Part shown: positions 5,732 to 11,489 of the stretch, piece after piece | Layout: every line of letters starts with the position of its first letter | Position numbering within the stretch: position 1 is the stretch's first letter | Origin: JAMXLO01 sp046735215 | Lineage (GTDB): Bacteria > Pseudomonadota > Alphaproteobacteria > Acetobacterales > Acetobacteraceae | Assembly (NCBI GenBank): GCA_046735215.1 | Contig: JBKPSV010000154.1 | Coordinates: 1-11,489, forward strand | Length of the DNA stretch: 11,489 nt | Direction: 5' to 3' | The notes under the pieces: model-generated | Told to the model about the DNA's origin: nothing | Databases searched by the model: none | What the model saw: the letters and a program-made list of their open reading frames with translations, nothing else | Translations under genes and position numbers: made by a program

Positions 5732-5859
5732 TGTCCGAAAAGAGACAGCCGTGTTTTCCGGATGGCTCATACCTGCTCGCGCCTGAGGAACCTTGCTGGC
5801 GCTCGCGCGTCAGTGTGCCAACGCTCGCATGGCGCTGCCCCCAGCCATGTAGGCTGTAG
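5731..5859 (+). CDS. Possible 42-residue ORF coupled by TAATG
   Basis: ATG 5731 overlaps the stop of the preceding small gene and opens MSEKRQPCFPDGSYLLAPEE followed by PCWRSRVSVPTLAW, ending at TAG 5857-5859. Overlapping stop and start codons are typical of coupled translation. There is no family match, no membrane segment, and it contains the second copy of the 14-base repeat (5803-5816). It has four cysteines. This could be genuine or chance; the evidence is the overlap only. Confidence 0.25.
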   Translation: MSEKRQPCFPDGSYLLAPEEPCWRSRVSVPTLAWRCPQPCRL

Positions 5860-5994
5860 GCAGCGCACCACGTTGGCGATGCGGGCACGTGCCATCCCTT
5901 CCCGGAGAGGATTCACCTCAGGGAAATTCCCTAGCGCAATCCATTTCTGCGATCCCCATCTGCGTGCGCTGTAACTGAACTGGACCACTTGGGG

Positions 5995-6219
5995 ATGAAA
6001 CAAACTTGGCTAGGGTTGCTGCTCGTCTTGGGCGGCTGCGCTTACTCAAATCCGAATGTCTATACCTACGGTTGGCGCCCGCCTGCTCCGCCTGCTCCCA
6101 ACAGCCGGTCATTCATGGGCTATGACCCTGCCTACGAGCAGCAACTCATAGACCAATATGTGGCCAGCCACTCACTTCAAGTTCAGATTTTCAGGTCGCA
6201 GAACGGGTTGGATAAGTGA
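5995..6219 (+). CDS. Small lipoprotein, unknown function
   Basis: ATG 5995 encodes MKQTWLGLLLVLGGCAYSNP: a charged start, a hydrophobic core and a lipobox LGGC, so signal peptidase II cleavage before Cys15 and lipidation are expected. The mature part of 60 residues is Tyr/Pro/Ser-rich (VYTYGWRPPAPPAPNSRSF, YDPAYEQQLIDQYVASH) and has no recognised domain. It would be anchored in the inner or outer membrane, facing the periplasm. The residue after the Cys is Ala, not Asp, so outer-membrane sorting is likely by the E. coli rule. RBS support is poor (only GGGG just before the ATG). It looks intact in a region of broken genes. Confidence 0.65.
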   Translation: MKQTWLGLLLVLGGCAYSNPNVYTYGWRPPAPPAPNSRSFMGYDPAYEQQLIDQYVASHSLQVQIFRSQNGLDK

Positions 6220-6275
6220 GGTGCCCGGCTCAGCAGCAATCCCTGTGCGCACCCGATTATGAGCGGGCCGCTAGC

Positions 6276-6536
6276 CTTTCCCGTGGCCTGCACCGGCATC
6301 ACCTTGGCGAGCAGCGCCCTGAAGCACTAGGGTTCTCGCTGTATGGCGCGCCCCAGATAAGCCTTAGCTGCCTTCTCGGTCGGCCTGTCACCTCTTCTTG
6401 GATCATGTCCTTGAGCGATCTGGTGATCCTGTTTGGCCCCCTTTGGACCGCCCTGAGCCGACGTGCTCTCGGCATCCGTACAATGACGGGCCAGCCGGAC
6501 CTTGAAAACTCCGGAAAAAGATTTGGCTGACGGCAT
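6276..6536 (-). pseudogene. DUF5681-like protein, broken by frameshifts and a stop
   Basis: From ATG 6536 the frame reads MPSAKSFSGVFKVRLARHCT and then AQGGPKGA. The family sequence then moves one frame (GPNRITRSLKDMIQEEVTGR, about 6380-6439) and returns to the first frame as KAYLGRAIQREP, TAG at 6327-6329, then CFRALLAKVMPVQATGK to about 6276. Put together this is GGPKGxxNRITRSLKDMI...YL...FxxLLAKVMPVQATG, the plan of short phage/plasmid-associated proteins with a GRPKGxxNKxTxxLK start and an AFxxLLGKVLPxQV end (DUF5681-like, terminase-neighbour type). Two frame changes and one nonsense codon show it is dead unless the sequence is faulty. Family naming is tentative. Confidence 0.5.
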
Positions 6537-6598
6537 ATTGGACGCGCGCGTTGCGGGCCGTTAGTGTGGGATGACCTCGTTTCTCCAGGGAGATTGCC

Positions 6599-6817
6599 TT
6601 GTCCGATGGATACGATGAGCATGCTGTCCGAGCTGCCGCGTACTATCAATGGGTACGCGAGGGACGGCCTGAGGGTAAAGCGCTGGATCATTGGCTGCGC
6701 GCCAAGTCACAAGCCGGGCACGATGATGAGGTATTGCTGGAGGAACAAGAAAAAGTTGCTAACGGCCAGCCGGCCGACATGCAGGCCATCATGACGAATG
6801 ATGCACGAGGCGGCTGA
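6599..6817 (+). CDS. DUF2934 family protein
   Basis: A TTG start at 6599 is preceded by GGGAGA (6588-6593), a good RBS with normal spacing; no in-frame ATG precedes the domain. Residues 7-37 (EHAVRAAAYYQWVREGRPEG, KALDHWLRAKSQ) match DUF2934, whose hallmark is a helix followed by REGRPEGxxxxHWLxA. These small proteins are common in Rhizobiales and Acetobacteraceae, often next to stress genes, and their function is unknown. The remaining C-terminal part (HDDEVLLEEQEKVANGQPAD...) is acidic and probably flexible. It is soluble, with no signal peptide. The domain is complete, so the gene appears intact. Confidence 0.85.
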   Translation: MSDGYDEHAVRAAAYYQWVREGRPEGKALDHWLRAKSQAGHDDEVLLEEQEKVANGQPADMQAIMTNDARGG

Positions 6818-6917
6818 TGAAAAATGGCCAAACGATGCTACCGAACAGGAAGAAGAAAGATTGAGCCGGACGTTGCCCGCACTCAGCCGGAAGGAAAAAC
6901 GGCGTAGGCTTACCTGA
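6801..6917 (+). CDS. Possible 38-residue charged ORF overlapping the DUF2934 gene
   Basis: ATG 6801 lies inside the end of the DUF2934 gene and opens MHEAADEKWPNDATEQEEER followed by LSRTLPALSRKEKRRRLT, with TGA at 6915-6917. It is very charged, acidic then basic, as in small helical proteins. The only RBS-like bases are GGCC some ten bases upstream, so translation would depend on coupling. No family match. It could also be the displaced tail of a longer DUF2934 protein after a frameshift. Low confidence. Confidence 0.3.
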   Translation: MHEAADEKWPNDATEQEEERLSRTLPALSRKEKRRRLT

Positions 6918-7214
6918 CAAATCAGCGGAAGGCCGACTGCGCGCGGCAACCGCACACCCCAGCGGGCGTAGTTGCGCGGATTAGTAGGAGCGGCGATCAT
7001 CCTGCCGTCTGGGGTGGTGGTACAGATGATCGGGCGATCCGGAGATTCAAGATTCACCGATGAAGTCGCGGGTGTACCGGGCGGACGCGATTGTATCCCG
7101 CCTGCCCCACGCGATCAGACCCTCTCCCTCCTGCTGGCGCGACGTGCGTCTGCTTTTCAGGAGCACTTCGGTCGGCGTGGAGCGAGCGCTGCCTGTAGGA
7201 GCAAAGGCCCAATG
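6918..7214. other. About 300 bases without a recognised gene
   Basis: The minus strand is open through part of this stretch (7057 to 6914, with RPIICTTTPDGRMIAAPTNP followed by RNYARWGVRLPRA), which has a protein-like composition but no recognised family or RBS. There is a GATTCA-A-GATTCA direct repeat near 7044-7056. No terminator is evident after the MFS gene. Confidence 0.35.
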
Positions 7215-8402
7215 TTATGCGCTTGAGGTCTCGCGGGACACCCGGAGACCGACGCATGCTGGCAGTGCCAACAGGCACAGCGCGGCCATGATCAGGAAAG
7301 CCGCGCCGCCGATGCGTGCATAAAGCAGGCCGGCGGCGAGCGTCACCAGCGCCATCGAGAGGCCAACACACAATGTGCCATAGATTGCTTGTGCCGTCGC
7401 CGCTAGGCGGACTGGCGTGACCGTCACAATGAGCCTTACCGCGGCCAAGTGGAAGAGCGCGAAGGTCAGCCCGTGCAGTGGTTGAATGCAGGCCAACAGC
7501 CCAGGCGACGTGGTGAACGCGGCGACGGTCCAGCGGGCAAATCCGGCTCCAGCGGCGAGCGCCATCGAGTTGCTTGGACCAATCCGCTGCACCAGTCTCG
7601 GCCCGATTAGCAGAAACACCACCACTTCCGCGAACACAGCTTCGGACCACAGCGCACTGATGGCGAAGAAATCGATACCTGCACTGCGCCAGCGGATCAC
7701 GGAGAATGTGTCGTGCAGTGCGTGGCTGCCCCAGAGCAGCGCGGCCGCCACCAAAATTCGGCGATAAACGCGGAGGCGCAACAGCAGGATGCCGTCGCGA
7801 AGCGTTGTGGCATGCGACGACGCCGTGGGCGTGTTGGTCTGCAGCCTTGGCAACAACAGCGCGACCAAGCCGCCGAGAGCCAGCAGCGCTCCGCTGATCG
7901 ACATCGGAGTTGCAAGTCCATTCGTATTAGCCTGCCAGCCACTCACCAGCGTCCCAAGGGCGAAGGCAGCCGATCCCGCGGCTCGCAACCAGCCATACTC
8001 GAAGCGTCGTTGGGCACCCCGTCCGCTGGCCAGCGCCGCCGTGGCGGCGAGCGCATCCGAGATCGGCGCGATTGGTCCCAGCATCGCCGCATGCAACAGC
8101 GCGATGCCCAGCAAGGCTCCGATGTTGCGGGTCAACAGCAGCGAGATGGTCGCCAAACTGGCGAGCAGCGCGCAGCCGAATAGAAGTACCGTGTGTCGGT
8201 GCATCAAGTCCGCAACATGCGCCACAATTGGCCCGGCGATCACTCGGACGACCATGGCGGCAGCAAGCACAAATCCGAGGTCTTGCGGCTGCAATCCGCG
8301 TTCTCCAAGCAGCGCCGGCACAAATGGCGACTGCATGCCGAACCCGGCATAGAGCAAGGCGTAGATCGCCACGAAGGTCAGGAGAGGCGAAAGCTTCACC
8401 AC
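7215..8402 (-). CDS. MFS transporter, MFS_1-like / phenylpropionate-permease type
   Basis: A 395-residue protein with about 12 hydrophobic helices spread over its full length, the size of a major facilitator. Helix 1 reads VAIYALLYAGFGMQSPFVPA; the loop between helices 2 and 3 carries IVAHVADLMHRHTVLL, a degenerate form of the MFS motif A (GxxAD(R)xxRR). The middle loop (LQTNTPTASSHATTLRDG, about 195-212) separates the two six-helix halves. The overall plan (ALLYAGFG, P..LGERGL, RIxAGP.V) fits the MFS_1-like group that includes HcaT-type permeases. Such proteins sit in the inner membrane and are thought to take up small solutes; the substrate here is unknown. The start is GTG 8402 with a poor RBS; AAGGAG near 8446 suggests an earlier start, but the in-frame codons there lack a normal start. 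Confidence 0.88.
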   Translation of the reverse strand: MVKLSPLLTFVAIYALLYAGFGMQSPFVPALLGERGLQPQDLGFVLAAAMVVRVIAGPIVAHVADLMHRHTVLLFGCALLASLATISLLLTRNIGALLGIALLHAAMLGPIAPISDALAATAALASGRGAQRRFEYGWLRAAGSAAFALGTLVSGWQANTNGLATPMSISGALLALGGLVALLLPRLQTNTPTASSHATTLRDGILLLRLRVYRRILVAAALLWGSHALHDTFSVIRWRSAGIDFFAISALWSEAVFAEVVVFLLIGPRLVQRIGPSNSMALAAGAGFARWTVAAFTTSPGLLACIQPLHGLTFALFHLAAVRLIVTVTPVRLAATAQAIYGTLCVGLSMALVTLAAGLLYARIGGAAFLIMAALCLLALPACVGLRVSRETSSA

Positions 8403-8768
8403 AGGATCGATGGTTTTCTGGTCCGCATCGAGCCCTTGTCGTCTCCTTTGCTACATCAGGGTCGGCTGTTACCCAATGTGGGGCACGCATCGGTGCTCGT
8501 GGATGTGCACTCAGGTCATCCACATGCCCAGCGACCACAAAGACGCCAGCGCGCGAATGCCTTCGAAAAATGTCAACGCTGCAGCTGTCGCGGTTGAGTC
8601 TTCCAAGCGCGTGCATGCAGCTTCGGCCGCCTATGACGACGCTGTGCCAGCGTATGGGTGGTAACGCAGAACGCCGGCAGCATAGGCTGCGATCTGGATT
8701 GTTTGGCAGGGGCCGGCGAAAGCAGCGGCAAACGGGCCATCGAGTTTCGGCCCTGTGCTTTGTAACCT
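8403..8768. other. 366-base spacer between the MFS and PQQ-dehydrogenase genes
   Basis: No convincing gene. A plus-strand 46-codon frame at 8524-8664 (MPSDHKDASARMPSKNVNAA followed by AVAVESSKRVHAASAAYDDA) has a protein-like composition but no RBS. The minus strand has AAGGAG near 8441-8446, possibly belonging to the MFS message. CAGGGGCCG (8705-8713) and CGGCCCTG (8748-8755) are inverse and could form a loose hairpin about 15 bases after the dehydrogenase stop, without a T tail. Confidence 0.4.
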
Positions 8769-10127
8769 CTAGCGCTTTCCATTGTATGAAACGCGCCAGA
8801 TCGTCCCGCCCGTATCATCAGCCACCAGCAGCGAGCCGTCCTTTGCAATGGCCAAAGCGGCGGGACGGCCCCACACCTCGGCACGGCTCTCGCCTGACAC
8901 CCAAAAGCCGGTGGCAAAGTTTTCATAGTATCCGAGTGGCTTCCCATCCTTGAACGGCACCAGCACCACCTTGTATCCCGTTGGCTCCGACCGATTCCAG
9001 GAGCCCTTCAGCGCCACAAATAAGCTACCCTTAAATGCGGCCGGAAATTGGTCCGCCTCGTAGAAGACCAAATCCAACACCGACGAGTGCGCCTGGAACA
9101 GCACGTCGGGTGTAATCGTGGCGTCAACCTTGCTTGGCGCCTGGTTGGCATACCCAAGCTGGGGATGCTTGCCGATGTAGGCGTATGGCCAACCATAGAA
9201 CCCACCCTGTTTGACGTGGATAAGATAGTCGCTGGGCAGGTTATCGCCGAGTCCGTCGCGCTCTTGGACCAACGCCCATAACGCATCGGACCCCGGCTGA
9301 AACGCCAGCGCGGTTGGATTGCGTGTGCCCGACGCGTAGGTGATCTGGTTCGAGCCATTAGAATCGAACCGCTGGATCGTCGCCTTGGGCTCGGGCTCTA
9401 TGCCCAGATTGCCGGAGGATCCGACGCCAACAAACAGCGCACCGGTCGCAGGATCGATTTTCAGATCCCGATTCTGGTGTCCTTGAACGATGCCGAAGAC
9501 GCCCTTCTTGGTGATCATCTCGGCACCATAGGCACCAGGGACAGGCTGCCGCTGGTCGGGCGGTAGTTCGTCGGCACGCTGTGTCGGTACTGGACGACCG
9601 GCACGGTTCGCCCCCACTACATGTGGCACCTTCCAAATGCCGTCCTGGTCGGCTACCAACAAATGATCGCCCTGCCAGGCCACCCCATAAGGCTTGTTGA
9701 GGTCCTCGACGTGGCGGTTGATCCACTTGACACGGCCATCGCCATCATCGCGCAGCAGCGTGATGTAACCTGCACTTTGCTCCACCACGAGCACGTCACC
9801 GTTGGGCAGCACCAGCAATCGGCGTGGATTCGCCAGTCCTGTGACGTACGGGGCAGCGACGAAGCCTTCGGGCACCTGCAGTGTCTGGCCACTGTATGGA
9901 ACGACCAGTGAGCGGTCGGCAACGATTGGTCCGCTCTTCGGTGCCGGAAGGTCAGCCGGATCAAATTGGAACCGCCGGCCAACCTCGTGCTCGGCGGCAA
10001 AATTCTCCTTGAGCTTACTATCGCCTCCAGAACCAGAATTTGGCTGTGCACCTAGTGCAGGGAGATAGAAGGCAAAGGTGATCGCTATTAGCGAGATCGC
10101 CGTACTGAGAGAAATAGGTCGAGCCAT
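8769..10127 (-). CDS. PQQ-type sorbosone dehydrogenase-like protein, exported
   Basis: A 452-residue protein. Residues 1-27 are a Sec signal peptide (MARPISLSTAISLIAITFAF, ending LGA before Gln). AGGAGG stands seven bases before ATG 10127. The mature part is a six-bladed beta-propeller of the soluble PQQ glucose dehydrogenase/L-sorbosone dehydrogenase superfamily: GFVAAPYVTGLANPRRLLVL (89-107), PNGDVLVVEQ, GVFGIVQGHQNRDLKIDP, GTRNPTALAFQPGS (267-280), ERDGLGDNLPSDY (289-301), GGFYGWPYAYIGKHP (308-322), VALKGSWNRSEPTGYKV (371-387), and GRPAALAIAKDGSLLVADDT (420-439). These enzymes oxidise aldoses or aldehydes in the periplasm with PQQ and calcium, passing electrons to the respiratory chain. 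No haem motif (CxxCH) is present, so an external acceptor is needed. The gene appears intact; the true substrate is unknown. Confidence 0.9.
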   Translation of the reverse strand: MARPISLSTAISLIAITFAFYLPALGAQPNSGSGGDSKLKENFAAEHEVGRRFQFDPADLPAPKSGPIVADRSLVVPYSGQTLQVPEGFVAAPYVTGLANPRRLLVLPNGDVLVVEQSAGYITLLRDDGDGRVKWINRHVEDLNKPYGVAWQGDHLLVADQDGIWKVPHVVGANRAGRPVPTQRADELPPDQRQPVPGAYGAEMITKKGVFGIVQGHQNRDLKIDPATGALFVGVGSSGNLGIEPEPKATIQRFDSNGSNQITYASGTRNPTALAFQPGSDALWALVQERDGLGDNLPSDYLIHVKQGGFYGWPYAYIGKHPQLGYANQAPSKVDATITPDVLFQAHSSVLDLVFYEADQFPAAFKGSLFVALKGSWNRSEPTGYKVVLVPFKDGKPLGYYENFATGFWVSGESRAEVWGRPAALAIAKDGSLLVADDTGGTIWRVSYNGKR

Positions 10128-10789
10128 GTCATGCCCTCCTGTTCAGGCGCCGGCCGGGACTAAACGATGCGGCATTCGACCGAGCAAGAGCGGCTGGAAG
10201 GAGTAGACCGTGCACATCGCCAGTCTGGGCGGTCAACAACGAGTGAAGCCAACCATCTGGAGGGCGATCATTGCTTTCAAAGCCGTCGCAAACCCCCTTC
10301 CCCAGCAAGAGAGCAGTCACCCCCAGCGTCGCATGACAACGACTCACGGGCGACCGCATGCCGAGTCGCCCCCTTCGGGTCGGGTCGGAAACCGGGATGA
10401 AACTGAAGATGCCGCACATTACGGCGGCCGCGATGTGCCGGCACAAAGGACGCCAATGGCAGCCATGGTTGTTCTGACGATAGTAACTGTTGGGGGCCGA
10501 CAGTACGACCTTATGGCGCACCAGAGGTCCAAAAATTCTTGGATTGCATGTGGTAATTTCAAGGTGAGCCTTTGGAAGGAACGGGCCGCAGCCCGTCAGC
10601 GGCTGCGCATGATTGGCGGGAAAAGGCTCGCTGGATCGGAGCATTTGAAAGGAGGCAGTCGGCTGGTGGCTTCGACCTGCGGAACGCTGCATTCGGCTCC
10701 AAGGTCCCGCTCGGCTAGCGCCGGATCCTGCCGCAGATCTCAATCCAAGCAGTGTGATCGGCGAGAACGCGGCCGTTGAGGCGGGTAGG
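10128..10789. other. 662-base spacer between the two PQQ-dehydrogenase paralogues
   Basis: No gene with an RBS is seen. Long open frames on both strands (10210-10779 plus, 10129-10914 minus) look like low-stop-density shadows. On the minus strand one frame ending at TGA 10143, 15 bases before the dehydrogenase ATG, gives FATALKAMIALQMVGFTR, a stop, then LAMCTVYSFQPLLLGRMPHR and LVPAGA, which looks like the worn tail of a membrane protein. An AT-richer patch at 10535-10565 (minus-strand TTGAAA ... GAATTTTT) could hold the dehydrogenase promoter. GCAGCC (10587-10592) and GGCTGC (10600-10605) form a small hairpin. Confidence 0.4.
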
Positions 10790-11489
10790 TCACGGCGGCG
10801 TGGGAGTAGCACTGTGGACGCGCCAAATTGCGTTGCCGACGTCATCCGCAACCAGAACTCCGCCATGACCGGTGGCGATCCCAACGGGCCGACCGCGTGC
10901 CTGTCCGTCGGCATTGAGGAAGTCTGTTAGGACGTCGATTGGCATACCGGTAGGACGCCCCTCAACAAAGCGAACGAAGATCACCCGATAACCACTCGCC
11001 GGGCGTCGGTTCCACGAACCATGCTGACCAATGAAAGCACCGCCGATGAATGGGGGTGGAAGACCACTATCCGCGGTAATCGCCAGCCCCAGGGACGCGG
11101 TGTGCGCTCCAAGCGCGTAATCCGGCACAAGCGCACGGGCGACCAGATCCGGTCGTTGCGGATGCACACGTTCGTCAACGTGTCGGCCGTAGTAGCTATA
11201 CGGCCAGCCGTAGAAACCGTCATCGCGGACTGCGGTCATATAGTCTGGCACCAGATCGCTGCCGAGCCCGTCACGCTCATTAACGGCCGTCCACAGCACC
11301 GGCTTGGGTTGCTGCGCAAACGCGAGCCCATTGGGGTTACGCAGCCCAGTCGCGTAGCTCCGATGTGCGCCGGTGCGCACGTCAACTTCCCAGATCTGCG
11401 CCCGCCCTTCCTCAGCAGCCAAGCCGTTCTCGCCGACATTGCTATTCGAGCCGATGCCGACGTAGACGAACCGACCATCTGGACTGGCG
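10790..11489 (-). CDS. Second sorbosone dehydrogenase-like PQQ protein (5' partial)
   Basis: The visible 232 residues run to the window edge, so the N-terminal half and any signal peptide are outside. They start inside a blade (ASPDGRFVYVGIGSNSNVGE) and carry the same series of motifs as the gene at 8769: GLRNPNGLAF, NERDGLGSDLVPDY, DDGFYGWPYSYYGRH, GQHGSWNRRPASGYRVIFVR, GRPVGIATGHGGVLVADDVG and NAIWRVHS near the end. The family and role are therefore the same: periplasmic PQQ-dependent oxidation of a sugar or aldehyde. Sequence between these motifs differs widely from the other protein, so this is an old duplication or an independent acquisition, not a recent copy. Both genes point the same way, but the 662-base gap suggests separate promoters. 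The stop is TGA at 10790-10792. Confidence 0.88.
   Translation of the reverse strand, partial: ASPDGRFVYVGIGSNSNVGENGLAAEEGRAQIWEVDVRTGAHRSYATGLRNPNGLAFAQQPKPVLWTAVNERDGLGSDLVPDYMTAVRDDGFYGWPYSYYGRHVDERVHPQRPDLVARALVPDYALGAHTASLGLAITADSGLPPPFIGGAFIGQHGSWNRRPASGYRVIFVRFVEGRPTGMPIDVLTDFLNADGQARGRPVGIATGHGGVLVADDVGNAIWRVHSATPTPP

Noticed and set aside
6216..6530. 104-codon plus-strand frame
   Set aside because: The minus strand carries a recognisable broken gene over the same bases, and the plus frame has no RBS or family.
7927..8616. 229-codon minus-strand frame overlapping the MFS gene
   Set aside because: It is out of frame with a clear 12-helix transporter and is rich in Arg/Ala/His.
8072..8953. 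293-codon plus-strand frame
   Set aside because: It is antisense to both the MFS gene and the dehydrogenase, with no motif and no RBS.
10129..10914. 261-codon minus-strand frame between the dehydrogenases
   Set aside because: It begins inside the upstream dehydrogenase in another frame and has a mixed, non-family composition.
1..11489. CRISPR array, tRNA or rRNA genes, riboswitch, replication origin
   Set aside because: I looked for regularly spaced repeats, cloverleaf or T-loop sequences, rRNA words and iteron clusters and saw none.

Overview
The window suits the chromosome of a GC-rich alphaproteobacterium, most likely an acetic-acid-bacteria-type genome (Acetobacteraceae). This rests on two PQQ-type sorbosone-dehydrogenase-like proteins, a TTAA-N7-TTAA CtrA-type box, a cell-surface beta-solenoid protein of a kind I associate with that family, and strong G/C third-position bias. 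The taxonomic call is inference; there is no rRNA or marker gene.

Layout. (1) 1-757: the C-terminal ATPase end of an ABC exporter, then a PadR regulator whose N-terminus is damaged, with an ATGA overlap into a 10-codon stub where a partner gene would be expected. (2) 805-1503 (-): an intact conserved hypothetical protein with a good RBS. (3) 1590-2129: an open frame that is really a scar, in which the start of an alpha/beta-hydrolase (with a frameshift) is joined to the tail of an amidohydrolase. (4) 2130-2573: a long leader with the CtrA-like box, then a beta-solenoid secreted-type protein (2574-3487) with a good RBS but an apparent one-base deletion at codons 6-7, closed by a strong hairpin terminator.

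(5) 3540-6540 is a graveyard. It has a REP-like palindrome, a small membrane protein, a DNA-methyltransferase remnant, an unexplained large palindrome, a luciferase-like monooxygenase fragment fused to the frameshifted 5' end of an IS21-type istA, a frameshifted small gene, a small lipoprotein that looks intact, and a broken DUF5681-like gene. (6) 6599-6917: a DUF2934 protein starting at TTG, overlapped by a small charged ORF. (7) 7215-8402 (-): an intact MFS transporter of the MFS_1-like/phenylpropionate-permease type. (8) 8769-11489 (-): a complete exported sorbosone-dehydrogenase-like protein and, upstream on the same strand, the C-terminal part of a diverged paralogue that runs off the window.

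Working together: the only coherent functional theme is periplasmic PQQ-type sugar/aldose oxidation (two paralogues). The MFS permease is a neighbour with no demonstrated link. The rest is an accessory region in decay. Many of its lesions are single-base indels next to short homopolymers, so sequencing error must be excluded before every break is called biological. I did not find a convincing new multi-gene system. The most notable features are the chimeric scars, the CtrA-like box and the frameshifted surface protein.
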